Source of the DNA: JAVVSK01 sp036654235
GTDB lineage: Bacteria > Bacillota > Clostridia > Christensenellales > CAG-138
Reading direction: 5' to 3'
Length of the DNA stretch: 30,197 bases
Assembly (NCBI GenBank): GCA_036654235.1
Contig: JAVVSK010000020.1
Location: 1 to 30,197, forward strand
The stretch's first letter is position 1, and each line of letters starts with the position of its first letter. Shown piece by piece: positions 1 through 6,796 of the stretch. Under the pieces are notes generated by a model. That model had not been told where the DNA came from. It worked only from the letters and a program-made list of their open reading frames with translations, and did not search any database. The translations under genes and the position numbers were made by a program.

Positions 1-335
1 AATGATTTCCTCCAAATTCAGGTTTCTCTGCCGATTGTCAAATATCATCTGCAATATCGCTATTATAACAGAGATAAATCCTTGCCTCAATCACAGCACG
101 GCTGTGACAAGATACGTCCTTGTCGGACAATTTTGTTGGGAGATTTCCCAAACCCTAACAAAACGAAAGGCGACAGTCATAGAAACACTCCTTGACTGTC
201 GCCTTTAAAAACATCCTTATTAAACCGAGACATTAGCGCCAGCGCCCTTTTTATTATAATGCAGAAAGTGCCGTAAAGTCTGTCGCCATAATTCTCCAAT
301 ATTCCATTATAATTAATTTTTCTATGCCATCAAAA
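1..335. other. Gene-poor left edge with four tandem hairpins
   Basis: No convincing coding region is visible; the possible 68-codon frame at the very edge has no ribosome binding site and no recognisable family. The stretch holds four consecutive inverted repeats. These are a 7-bp stem at 91-97/101-107, a 5-bp stem at 107-111/119-123, a 6-bp stem at 136-141/146-151, and the long 14-bp stem at 166-206 listed separately. Between 207 and 335 there is only AT-rich sequence. The hairpins could belong to a small RNA or to stacked transcription ends, but nothing identifies a known RNA family. Confidence 0.5.
166..206 (-). terminator. Perfect 14-bp hairpin, probable terminator
   Basis: Arms at 166-179 and 193-206 are perfectly complementary (AAAGGCGACAGTCA and its complement) around a 13-nt loop. 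On the minus strand the stem is followed by a T-rich run (TTTCGTTTTGTT), as expected of an intrinsic terminator for the minus-strand gene that ends at 336. On the plus strand the tail is A-rich, so plus-strand termination is less likely. Confidence 0.6.
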
Positions 336-608
336 TTACTGACAAATTGTATTGCCAAACAAATCAAGTTTGGCTTGTAGCTGCATTTCAAGACGAGAAA
401 TAGCGCTAATTGCATTCTTTACAGATGCATTGACCGCCAAAAGCTGCTCGGGTGTCGCATTGCCATTATTCACAACCGCCATGATTTTTTCGCTTTCGGC
501 GTTAAGAATGTGCGCCAAAGCCGCTTCTTCCATAGCAACAGATTCAATTATATTGCCAACAGCTTCACCATGTGTGATGGTACTTGGATTAAGAATTGGC
601 ATTCCCAT
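336..608 (-). CDS. Small conserved clostridial protein, IIES/ALAHILNAE motif
   Basis: This is a soluble, largely helical 90-residue protein with no signal peptide or membrane segment. A GGAGG at 617-621 lies 8 nt upstream of the ATG at 606-608, which sets the start; the frame is open further upstream but has no comparable binding site. The core reads NIIESVAMEEAALAHI followed by LNAESEKI. I recognise this pattern from small proteins common in Clostridia, sometimes next to or within spore-surface or collagen-like proteins, but no biochemical function is known to me. The helices after the core (SVKNAISAISRLEMQLQAKL) look amphipathic and could form a coiled coil. A sequence CATATAAT upstream at 731-738 (minus strand) resembles a sporulation -10 box, but the -35 match is poor. 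The gene stands alone and probably ends at the 166-206 hairpin. Its reality is well supported; its role is unknown. Confidence 0.75.
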   Translation of the reverse strand: MGMPILNPSTITHGEAVGNIIESVAMEEAALAHILNAESEKIMAVVNNGNATPEQLLAVNASVKNAISAISRLEMQLQAKLDLFGNTICQ

Positions 609-1037
609 AAAAACAACCTCCAAATTTAATTTTATATTTACAGATTCGATAATCCGCATAAAGCCCATGAAGGGCAAAAATTTTATATTTTTGATAATGT
701 TCTGTTTGAACCTCATCGGCTCTTCCTAATTATATGCAGAGCGCGTTTTTATGGTGAGCCCTGTCCGTAAAATCAGACACAAAAAAAGTTGCTCTGACAA
801 GTCAAAAACGATTTAATAAGCAAGGTATCGCAAAATGGAAAATACACGCCGGAGTATAAAGTGAAAAATCGTTCTGGAAATATAATTGGAGAGATGTATT
901 TCAGTCTTCTTTTTAGTAATTTTCAATAATATACAAAAAACCCGACTTTCGCTTGACGCTAAACTCAGGTTTTTCTACAGAATGTAACCTACTAAAAGCA
1001 GATTTTTATTTTAATGTTTATCAAATGAGGATCTTTA
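609..1037. other. Intergenic region, mostly featureless
   Basis: No complete gene is visible. The segment carries the leader of the small minus-strand gene and, at 936-974, the terminator of the DUF1015 gene. At 840-866 one plus-strand frame reads KYTPEYKVK, which resembles the N-terminal start of IS3-type OrfA transposases. It has no start codon with a binding site and diverges straight afterwards, so at most it is a tiny remnant. Confidence 0.5.
936..974 (-). terminator. Terminator downstream of DUF1015 gene
   Basis: An inverted repeat pairs 936-949 with 961-974 over 14 positions with two mismatches. On the minus strand the stem ends in a T run (GGGTTTTTTG). It lies about 60 nt after the stop codon of the minus-strand gene at 1038-2378, so it is read as its intrinsic terminator. 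Confidence 0.65.
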
Positions 1038-2378
1038 TTACAGTATACGTCTGCACTCCATATAGTATCTCTTTTCATTCGGCTCTCCCATTGAGAATGT
1101 TTTTCGCGGAAGCGCCCCCTCTTTCATAACCGTTGGAAAGAGCATTCCCTTATCCATGGGTGGAAGAACAAAACCCATATTTTCATCCTGTTGAGAAAGT
1201 TTTTTTACAACGTCAAGTCCATGAACATAATCTATCTTCGCATCTGAATTCGTCTTTAAATATTCGTCGATAGCGTTTTGAAGTGAACCAACCTCAAGTC
1301 CAGCTTCCGGCGAATGAACTACAAAAAAGCCGTTCATCTTCTTAGACATAAAGGTGATTACATGCGTATCATCGGATTTATAACGCTCGATCTCGTCCGT
1401 CGCACCATCTATAGAGCTGCAAAGCTTGATTTGTACGAACTCGGAACGTTCCTTCATATACCCGTAGAGCGCTTTCAAAAGCTTTCTCGGTTTAACGTTA
1501 AATAAAACGCGATGTATAGGTTCAAAGACTATCCCGTCGTCATGAACATTTTCGATTTCAACAAGGGCGAAACGCGCCGGATGGTTCTCTCTCTCATATT
1601 CAGGGATAGAACTCTTTATTTTTTCCCAATTTGCTTTTGCTGTTGCGAAACTATGGTTTCCGTCGCCAAGAGCAAATAAAAGAGGAGGTATATCTCCATA
1701 CATTTTTTTACAGCGTTCCTTGTCGGTAAGCGCGGTAAACGCGTTTATGATTGATATGAGCATTGTTTCGTCTTTAACGATATAACCTGAAATCATACCG
1801 CCATCCTGCATAAGATCAAAATCATATATTTTATCTGCCTCTGTGACGCCGGCGGCAATAGGCTCAATAACTGTCTTTTCAGGATCGTCTATCAGTATTA
1901 TTATATGTGGAAGTTCAAGAGAAGCAGCCTCTCTTATCTTCAATCTTGGAGGTATGCGCTCTACAATCGTTCCCTCGGTAGCGCGTATAAGCGTTGTCGC
2001 TCCCTTTTTATAATCATAATTTTCAAGGTCGAGAGCCAAAACAAGACCCGTGCGCGTTCTTCCGTTTACTATACGTTTCGTAAGTACAACGCCTACTCCC
2101 ATATCCGCTAATATCCCGGAATTTAGATAGTAACTCATAGTCGAGCGAATTTTTGCGATTCTCTCTTCTTCGTCGGGTTTTCCAAGATACAACTCGGGAA
2201 GTATAAGCTTCAATGTTGAGGGCGCTTCTCCGACTATAGTCTCCGTTGCGTCCCAATATTCGGGCTCTGAGGTATACTGATCACAAGCGACGCATGCCCA
2301 TTTCTCATATTCAACACCCTTTGAGGGCAAGAGAATATTAGGAATTTTAACGCCGACATTATTCTTAAAAGCAGTCAT
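1038..2378 (-). CDS. DUF1015 family protein
   Basis: This 446-residue protein matches the full length of the DUF1015 family. The N-terminal stretch includes VACDQYTSEPEYW, and there is a central GDGNHSFATAKA motif, both hallmarks of the family. No signal peptide or membrane helix is seen, so it should be cytoplasmic. Its biochemical role is not established; members have been noted near serine metabolism genes in other Clostridia, but no such neighbour is present here. The start is the ATG at 2376-2378, preceded by AAAGGA. A good promoter lies at 2413-2441 and a terminator at 936-974, so it forms a single-gene unit. It is transcribed divergently from the OLE RNA, with about 500 bp between them. 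The family call is confident; the function is open. Confidence 0.88.
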   Translation of the reverse strand: MTAFKNNVGVKIPNILLPSKGVEYEKWACVACDQYTSEPEYWDATETIVGEAPSTLKLILPELYLGKPDEEERIAKIRSTMSYYLNSGILADMGVGVVLTKRIVNGRTRTGLVLALDLENYDYKKGATTLIRATEGTIVERIPPRLKIREAASLELPHIIILIDDPEKTVIEPIAAGVTEADKIYDFDLMQDGGMISGYIVKDETMLISIINAFTALTDKERCKKMYGDIPPLLFALGDGNHSFATAKANWEKIKSSIPEYERENHPARFALVEIENVHDDGIVFEPIHRVLFNVKPRKLLKALYGYMKERSEFVQIKLCSSIDGATDEIERYKSDDTHVITFMSKKMNGFFVVHSPEAGLEVGSLQNAIDEYLKTNSDAKIDYVHGLDVVKKLSQQDENMGFVLPPMDKGMLFPTVMKEGALPRKTFSMGEPNEKRYYMECRRIL

Positions 2379-2412
2379 TTTTTTATTCCTTTCGTATCAG
2401 TTGTCAATTTAT

Positions 2413-2441
2413 ATGATACAGCAATTTTTTTTGGAAGTCAA
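2413..2441 (-). promoter_or_regulatory. Sigma-A promoter for DUF1015 gene
   Basis: On the minus strand TTGACT (2436-2441) and TATCAT (2413-2418) are separated by exactly 17 nt, close to the sigma-A consensus. The predicted start is about 25-30 nt before the coding start. A 6-bp inverted repeat (GTATCA/TGATAC, roughly 2394-2419) overlaps the -10 box and might be an operator. Confidence 0.6.
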
Positions 2442-2862
2442 TGTCACCCTGATACGCAGACTACGACAAAAGCATGAACAAAAAACAGGGAAGTGGTATA
2501 ATTAGGAGTATCATCGAAAGTATTAAAAAGATCAGATATGCTCTTAATAGATAAAGTCAGGCGGCAACAATAAAGCATAAGCTGAAAGAGAGCATTATGT
2601 GGGCGTTTTTTGCATCAATAGCCAACACGGACGATTTTTTGGGAAAAAGAAAAACAAACGGCATAAAACTTAAATATTATTCGCAAATAGACACCCAACA
2701 TTTTAAAAATATTTGAGTTTGGAACAAGCCCTTGAGCTTGAAAAAATAAGTGAACAATAGCCACTGATACTGAAAAATATATGTGAAAAATATTTGATGG
2801 GTTATGTGCTTTGCAGAGAAAACTTGTTCTTGCGTTTTGAGTGAACCCTGAACTTGTTCCGC
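2442..2862. other. Spacer upstream of OLE RNA, possible gene remnants
   Basis: No gene can be supported. Short plus-strand frames of 17 to 39 codons occur. One starting at 2597 encodes 39 residues with a weak AAAGAGAG upstream. Another, around 2718-2768, reads like an interrupted helical peptide (EQALELEKISEQ). Stops break all of them and none belongs to a recognised family. TGGTATAAT at 2494-2502 looks like an extended -10 box but has no -35. The segment is best seen as decayed or non-coding DNA. Confidence 0.4.
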
Positions 2863-2891
2863 TTGTAAAAGTAAAGACAATATGCTAAAAT
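2863..2891 (+). promoter_or_regulatory. Predicted sigma-A promoter of OLE RNA
   Basis: TTGTAA (2863-2868) and TAAAAT (2886-2891) are spaced by 17 nt. The expected transcription start, 5-8 nt after the -10 box, is around 2896-2898. That is where the first strand of the RNA closing helix begins. This agreement between promoter position and the 5' end of the paired structure supports both calls. Confidence 0.7.
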
Positions 2892-2895
2892 GCAT

Positions 2896-3483
2896 TATGG
2901 TGGTGCAGTATCCTAGTCGGTGACGTGGTTTCTGAAAGCGGGCCTAAAAATCCGTTGAGGGCACATCGATGAAGTTCCTTGTGTCTGCTTCCGACGCCCA
3001 GTCGGGGGTTGATGCTGGGAGTTAAGAAAGTCGGGCGATCCGCAATGGCATGCGGGCGTTGACCCTGCTTTCGTGGAGACCTATACGGGTGGTTCAATAT
3101 TAACGAATTACTCCTTAGGATTAAACCTGTATCGCGGTAAGTGCTGTGTACAGAGTAGCCTGCCTTGAGTGGCGGCGGTGGATTGAAGGATTACGCCTTT
3201 TGAGGTTTGGCCGAATGGATAAGGGCGATCGCCTCTTGAAACCCCCGTTGCAAAAGAGGCTAGGAAGCTACAGAGCTGTCGAGGAAAGCTCCTAGGCTGT
3301 TATTAATGGCATGTTGGGGATTACAGTGTGGCCTCAGTGGCAATCCGGTCCTGCATATTTTGGTGACAATGCAGTATGGAACATAATGGGAAACCGCTTC
3401 TTCCGGCGACGGGGAGTGTTCTTAAACCTAGGAAATCTAACCGGACCTATGCCGCAAAGTCTACTCAATATGCCGCCACCATA
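2896..3483 (+). ncRNA. ole: OLE RNA (ornate, large, extremophilic RNA)
   Basis: This is a structured non-coding RNA of about 588 nt; described OLE RNAs are about 600 nt. The two ends pair as a 10-bp closing helix: 2896-2905 (TATGGTGGTG) with 3474-3483 (CGCCACCATA), with one G-U pair. Internal stems found by eye include 2960-2965/2980-2985, 2988-2995/3001-3008, 3040-3044/3051-3055, 3083-3090/3125-3132, 3231-3237/3254-3260, 3261-3266/3290-3295 and 3351-3356/3369-3374. No frame in this stretch is protein-like, and it is richer in G and C than its flanks. Directly after it come an OapA-type membrane protein, dxs and tlyA, the neighbourhood known for OLE. In Bacillus halodurans OLE binds OapA and further partners at the cell membrane and influences cold, alcohol and magnesium tolerance. 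No terminator separates it from oapA, so the RNA is probably made with the operon and processed. Ends are inferred to within a few bases. Confidence 0.9.
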
Positions 3484-3534
3484 TTAATATTTGATATATG
3501 ATAAGAGAAGGTGAAAAGGTTTTTAGCGTAATTT

Positions 3535-4110
3535 ATGGGAAATTCCAAAAACAATAAAAAAAACAAACACAATACTTGGCCTATAAAGGTTTTTTTTGTA
3601 ACTTTTGCAATTACTATGCTCCTTTCTTTACTTTCGGAAACTACGCTTATCGGCGTAAGCTTGCCTGTTGCCATATTGGTTTTGCTTTTTATAATGTCCG
3701 TAGGTGTAGTGTTTGACATAGTTGGCGTTGCGGTTACGTTTGAAAACGTTGGCGCTTATAATGCAATGGCGAGTAAAAAAATTAAAGGCGCAAAACAGGC
3801 TATTAAGCTTGTTCAAAGCGCATCTACCGTTTCTAATATATGTAACGATGTCGTAGGCGATATATGCGGAATCGTTTCAGGAGCTATGGGCGCAGCGATA
3901 GGGATAAAATTATTTATTAACTCCGATTCCTTTAACGATCTTTTGATTTCGATACTTATTTCCAGTATTATAGCCGCTTTGACCGTAGGTGCTAAAGCCT
4001 TCGGTAAAAGCTTTGCGGTAAAAAACAGTCATAAAATAGTCTTTACAGTCGGCAAAATTTTTGCCGTTTTTATAAATCCTGAAAAAGGAAGCAAGAAGAA
4101 AAGGAAATGA
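3535..4110 (+). CDS. oapA: OLE-associated protein A, membrane partner of OLE RNA
   Basis: OapA is an integral membrane protein that binds OLE RNA and brings it to the membrane. The 191-residue product has a Lys/Asn-rich N-terminus and four hydrophobic segments at about 17-34, 41-60, 107-127 and 134-153. It also has a cationic cytoplasmic loop (KKIKGAKQAIK, 81-91) and a very basic tail (KGSKKKRK), suitable for RNA contact. Acidic residues sit in or next to the membrane segments (E35, D61, D105, D109), with motifs DIVGVAV and VVGDICGIVSG. Length and topology fit known OapA proteins of about 21 kDa. The gene starts 51 nt after the RNA's closing helix. An in-frame stop lies two codons upstream of the ATG, and the nearest purine-rich AAAAGG is 15 nt away, so translation initiation may be weak or influenced by the RNA. 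It ends 9 nt before dxs. The identification rests on context plus topology. Confidence 0.85.
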   Translation: MGNSKNNKKNKHNTWPIKVFFVTFAITMLLSLLSETTLIGVSLPVAILVLLFIMSVGVVFDIVGVAVTFENVGAYNAMASKKIKGAKQAIKLVQSASTVSNICNDVVGDICGIVSGAMGAAIGIKLFINSDSFNDLLISILISSIIAALTVGAKAFGKSFAVKNSHKIVFTVGKIFAVFINPEKGSKKKRK

Positions 4111-4119
4111 TATATAAAC

Positions 4120-5979
4120 ATGACCTCCATTCTCAGCCGGATGAATCTGCCCGGTGATGTTAAAACACTCAATGATGAGGAACTTAAAGTATTAGCAAAA
4201 GAGCTTAGAAGCACACTTATAAAAACCGTATCCGAAAACGGTGGGCATCTGGCTTCAAATCTTGGAGTGGTTGAGCTTACACTCGCGTTATATCGTGCTT
4301 TTAATCCGGAAAAAGATACATTTGTTTTCGACGTTGGACATCAAAGTTATGTTCATAAACTATTGAGCGGGAGGAGGGACGATTTTTCTACCCTTCGTAA
4401 AAAAAATGGCATTGCCGGTTTCCCTAAAATAGGGGAAAGCGAGTACGACGCTTTTAATACCGGACATGCGACAACTTCGCTTTCGGCCGCTCTGGGGATG
4501 CTTCGCGCAAAAAGGCTTATGGGCGATAACAGCTACGTCGTAGCTATAATAGGCGATGGTGCTTTTACCGGAGGGATGGCTTTTGAAGCTATTAATGATG
4601 CCGGGCAGAGTAAGCTTCCTCTTATAATAATCTTAAACGACAATAATATGGCGATAGCCGACAATGTCGGAGCACTTAATCAGCATTTGAATAAAATGCG
4701 CATAAGCAGACCCTATCGTTCGTTTAAGCGTGCATTAATCCGCGCTATTGAAAAAATGCCCGAAAAGGGCGAAAAGCTTAACCGCGCTATGGAGCGAATA
4801 AAGAGAAGAATAAAATATTTTTTACTTCCTGATATGCTATTTGAAGATTTGGGGCTTATGTATTTAGGTCCTATAGATGGTCATAATACGGAACTTATGA
4901 CCGAAACATTTAAAAAAGCCAAGGAACTTGCTTTTCCCGTTTTGATTCATGTAACAACGGTTAAGGGGAAAGGCTATAATCTCGCGGAAGCTGATCCCGA
5001 AAAGTTTCACGGTATCGGTCCTTTCGATATTTTGACCGGTGAAACAAAAAACGGCTCTAAAACAAATTCAGATGTCTTCGCTGAAGCTCTTATTGAACTT
5101 GCTGAAAACGATAAAAGAATTGTCGCTATATCGGCGGCTATGCCTCAGGGAACGGGACTTGTGCCTTTTATGAACCAATTTCCGAATAGATTTTTTGACG
5201 TTGGAATTGCCGAACAACATGCTGTAACAATGGCGGGCGGAATGGCAAGGATTGGGTTAAAACCCGTAGTTGCAATATATTCAACATTTTTACAGAGAGC
5301 TTATGATCAGATAATCCATGATGTTGCACTTATGCGTCTTCCCGTCGTTTTCGCCGTCGATCGCGCCGGTCTTATCGGTGAGGATGGTGAGACGCATCAG
5401 GGAATATTTGATATCGCATATATGCTGACAGTTCCGAGAATGCTGATATTTTCTCCGTCAAGTATTTTTGAACTTCGCGCAATGTTAAAAATTGCTATTT
5501 CAATTAAAGCGCCCTGCGCTATTCGATATAGCCGCGGAATTCTTCCGCGGACTCCAATGAAACAAAGCGTTGAGTTCGGAAAATGGGAAACGCTTAAAAC
5601 CTTTATGCCGGTTACAATTATTGCAACCGGAAGATTAGTCGAAAATGCATCCAATGCTGTTGACGATCTACCTATAGGCTTAATCAATGCACGCTTTATC
5701 CGACCGATGGATAAGGTGTTGATGGAAGACTTAAAGCGCACAGCTTTAACCGTTATAACGCTTGAGGACGGAATTGCCTCATCCGGCTTCGGACTTCGAA
5801 TAGCTCAATATTTTTCCGGGTTTAATATACGCGTTATAAATATTGGAACTCCCGATTTTCCTTTATCTCAGGCAACAATTAAAGAACAGGATGACGAATG
5901 CGGATTTACCATTCAAAAAATACGTGCCCTCGCTTTATCTGAATTGGCACGGGTAAATGGTGATAAAAATGAAAGGTAA
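4120..5979 (+). CDS. dxs: 1-deoxy-D-xylulose-5-phosphate synthase
   Basis: This thiamine-diphosphate enzyme condenses pyruvate with glyceraldehyde 3-phosphate. It is the first step of the MEP pathway to isopentenyl diphosphate and also supplies thiamine and pyridoxal synthesis. The product has 619 residues, the usual length. The N-terminal domain carries H43 (GGHLASNLG), H74 (FDVGHQ) and the cofactor motif GDGA at 145-148, ending in NDNN at 173-176. The transketolase pyrimidine domain contains DVGIAEQHAV with the catalytic Glu, and a C-terminal transketolase domain follows. All expected active-site residues are visible. The ATG at 4120 lies 9 nt after oapA and has AAGGA somewhat far upstream; M8 would be an alternative start but has no binding site. 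It overlaps tlyA, as in other Firmicutes where dxs and tlyA form one operon. It is probably transcribed from the OLE promoter. Confidence 0.97.
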   Translation: MTSILSRMNLPGDVKTLNDEELKVLAKELRSTLIKTVSENGGHLASNLGVVELTLALYRAFNPEKDTFVFDVGHQSYVHKLLSGRRDDFSTLRKKNGIAGFPKIGESEYDAFNTGHATTSLSAALGMLRAKRLMGDNSYVVAIIGDGAFTGGMAFEAINDAGQSKLPLIIILNDNNMAIADNVGALNQHLNKMRISRPYRSFKRALIRAIEKMPEKGEKLNRAMERIKRRIKYFLLPDMLFEDLGLMYLGPIDGHNTELMTETFKKAKELAFPVLIHVTTVKGKGYNLAEADPEKFHGIGPFDILTGETKNGSKTNSDVFAEALIELAENDKRIVAISAAMPQGTGLVPFMNQFPNRFFDVGIAEQHAVTMAGGMARIGLKPVVAIYSTFLQRAYDQIIHDVALMRLPVVFAVDRAGLIGEDGETHQGIFDIAYMLTVPRMLIFSPSSIFELRAMLKIAISIKAPCAIRYSRGILPRTPMKQSVEFGKWETLKTFMPVTIIATGRLVENASNAVDDLPIGLINARFIRPMDKVLMEDLKRTALTVITLEDGIASSGFGLRIAQYFSGFNIRVINIGTPDFPLSQATIKEQDDECGFTIQKIRALALSELARVNGDKNER

Positions 5980-6796
5980 AAGAGCAGATATCGCTTTAGT
6001 TGAAAATGGTTTATGCGAAAGTCGCGAAAGGGCAAAGTCTCTGATTATGGAGGGTGTCGTAACAGTTGACGGAAGGCGAATCGAAAAACCCGGTGATGCC
6101 GTTAATCCGGATTCTATTTTTGAAATAAAGGAGTCTGCCTTAAAATTCGTAAGTCGTGGCGGGTTAAAACTTGATAAGGCGATAAGTTCATTTGACTTAA
6201 ATCTCGATTCTCTTATTGCCACCGACCTAGGGGCTTCTACGGGCGGCTTCACGGACTGCATGCTGATGAACGGCACAAAAAAAGTATACGCTATAGATGT
6301 CGGATATGGTCAGTTGGACTGGAAGCTTAGAAACGATCCGCGCGTCGTCGTCATGGAACGAACAAATGCCAGAAATATAGTTCCCAATTGGTTCGACGAA
6401 GCTTTGGATTTTGCGTCTCTCGATCTATCCTTTATATCCGTTAAGCTGATAATAAATGGACTTATCAATTGTTTGCGTGAAGACGGAAAGGTCGTCGTAC
6501 TCGTTAAACCACAGTTCGAAGCGGGACGGGGTAAAGTCGGAAAAAACGGAGTTGTAAGAAATCGCGAAACGCATAAAGAAGTTATTTTAACCCTTGCGGA
6601 CTTTGCTAAATTTTGCGGCTATCGCCTATATGGTCTGGATTTTTCTCCTATAACTGGGCCAAAAGGTAATATAGAATTTTTACTGTGTCTTGAAAAATCA
6701 AGCGCGCCGGATTTTTCCCTTGAATTTCCGGGATATGTCGAAAAAATCGTAACTTTGGCTCATGAATTTCATAAGAAAGGATCGGAAGAAATATGA
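5969..6796 (+). CDS. tlyA: TlyA family rRNA 2'-O-methyltransferase
   Basis: TlyA proteins methylate ribose 2'-OH groups in 16S and 23S rRNA; some homologues were originally described as haemolysins. The 275-residue product starts with an S4 RNA-binding domain (about 1-60). An FtsJ/RrmJ-type methyltransferase domain follows, with SAM motif GASTGGF at 88-94, a GGLKLDKA catalytic lysine region just before it, and LVKPQFEAGRGK further on. The start chosen is the ATG at 5969, which gives the family-typical MKGKRADIALVENG and has GGTGAT upstream. An in-frame ATG four codons earlier is possible. It overlaps the dxs stop region by 11 nt, so translation is likely coupled. The downstream gene overlaps its stop by 4 nt. 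Confidence 0.93.
   Translation: MKGKRADIALVENGLCESRERAKSLIMEGVVTVDGRRIEKPGDAVNPDSIFEIKESALKFVSRGGLKLDKAISSFDLNLDSLIATDLGASTGGFTDCMLMNGTKKVYAIDVGYGQLDWKLRNDPRVVVMERTNARNIVPNWFDEALDFASLDLSFISVKLIINGLINCLREDGKVVVLVKPQFEAGRGKVGKNGVVRNRETHKEVILTLADFAKFCGYRLYGLDFSPITGPKGNIEFLLCLEKSSAPDFSLEFPGYVEKIVTLAHEFHKKGSEEI

Noticed and set aside
2..208. 68-codon plus-strand frame at the left edge
   Set aside because: It runs through four hairpins, including a terminator-like one, and has no binding site.
2677..2895. Minus-strand frame of 72 codons upstream of the OLE RNA
   Set aside because: Low-complexity hydrophobic translation of AT-rich DNA with no ribosome binding site.
2885..3097. Minus-strand frame of 70 codons inside the OLE RNA region
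   Set aside because: It has no binding site and no family features, and it lies within the paired RNA structure.
3224..3233. GGCGATCGCC palindrome
   Set aside because: A single self-complementary 10-mer inside the OLE RNA; it is partly used in the 3231-3260 hairpin and there is no sign of a dispersed repeat.
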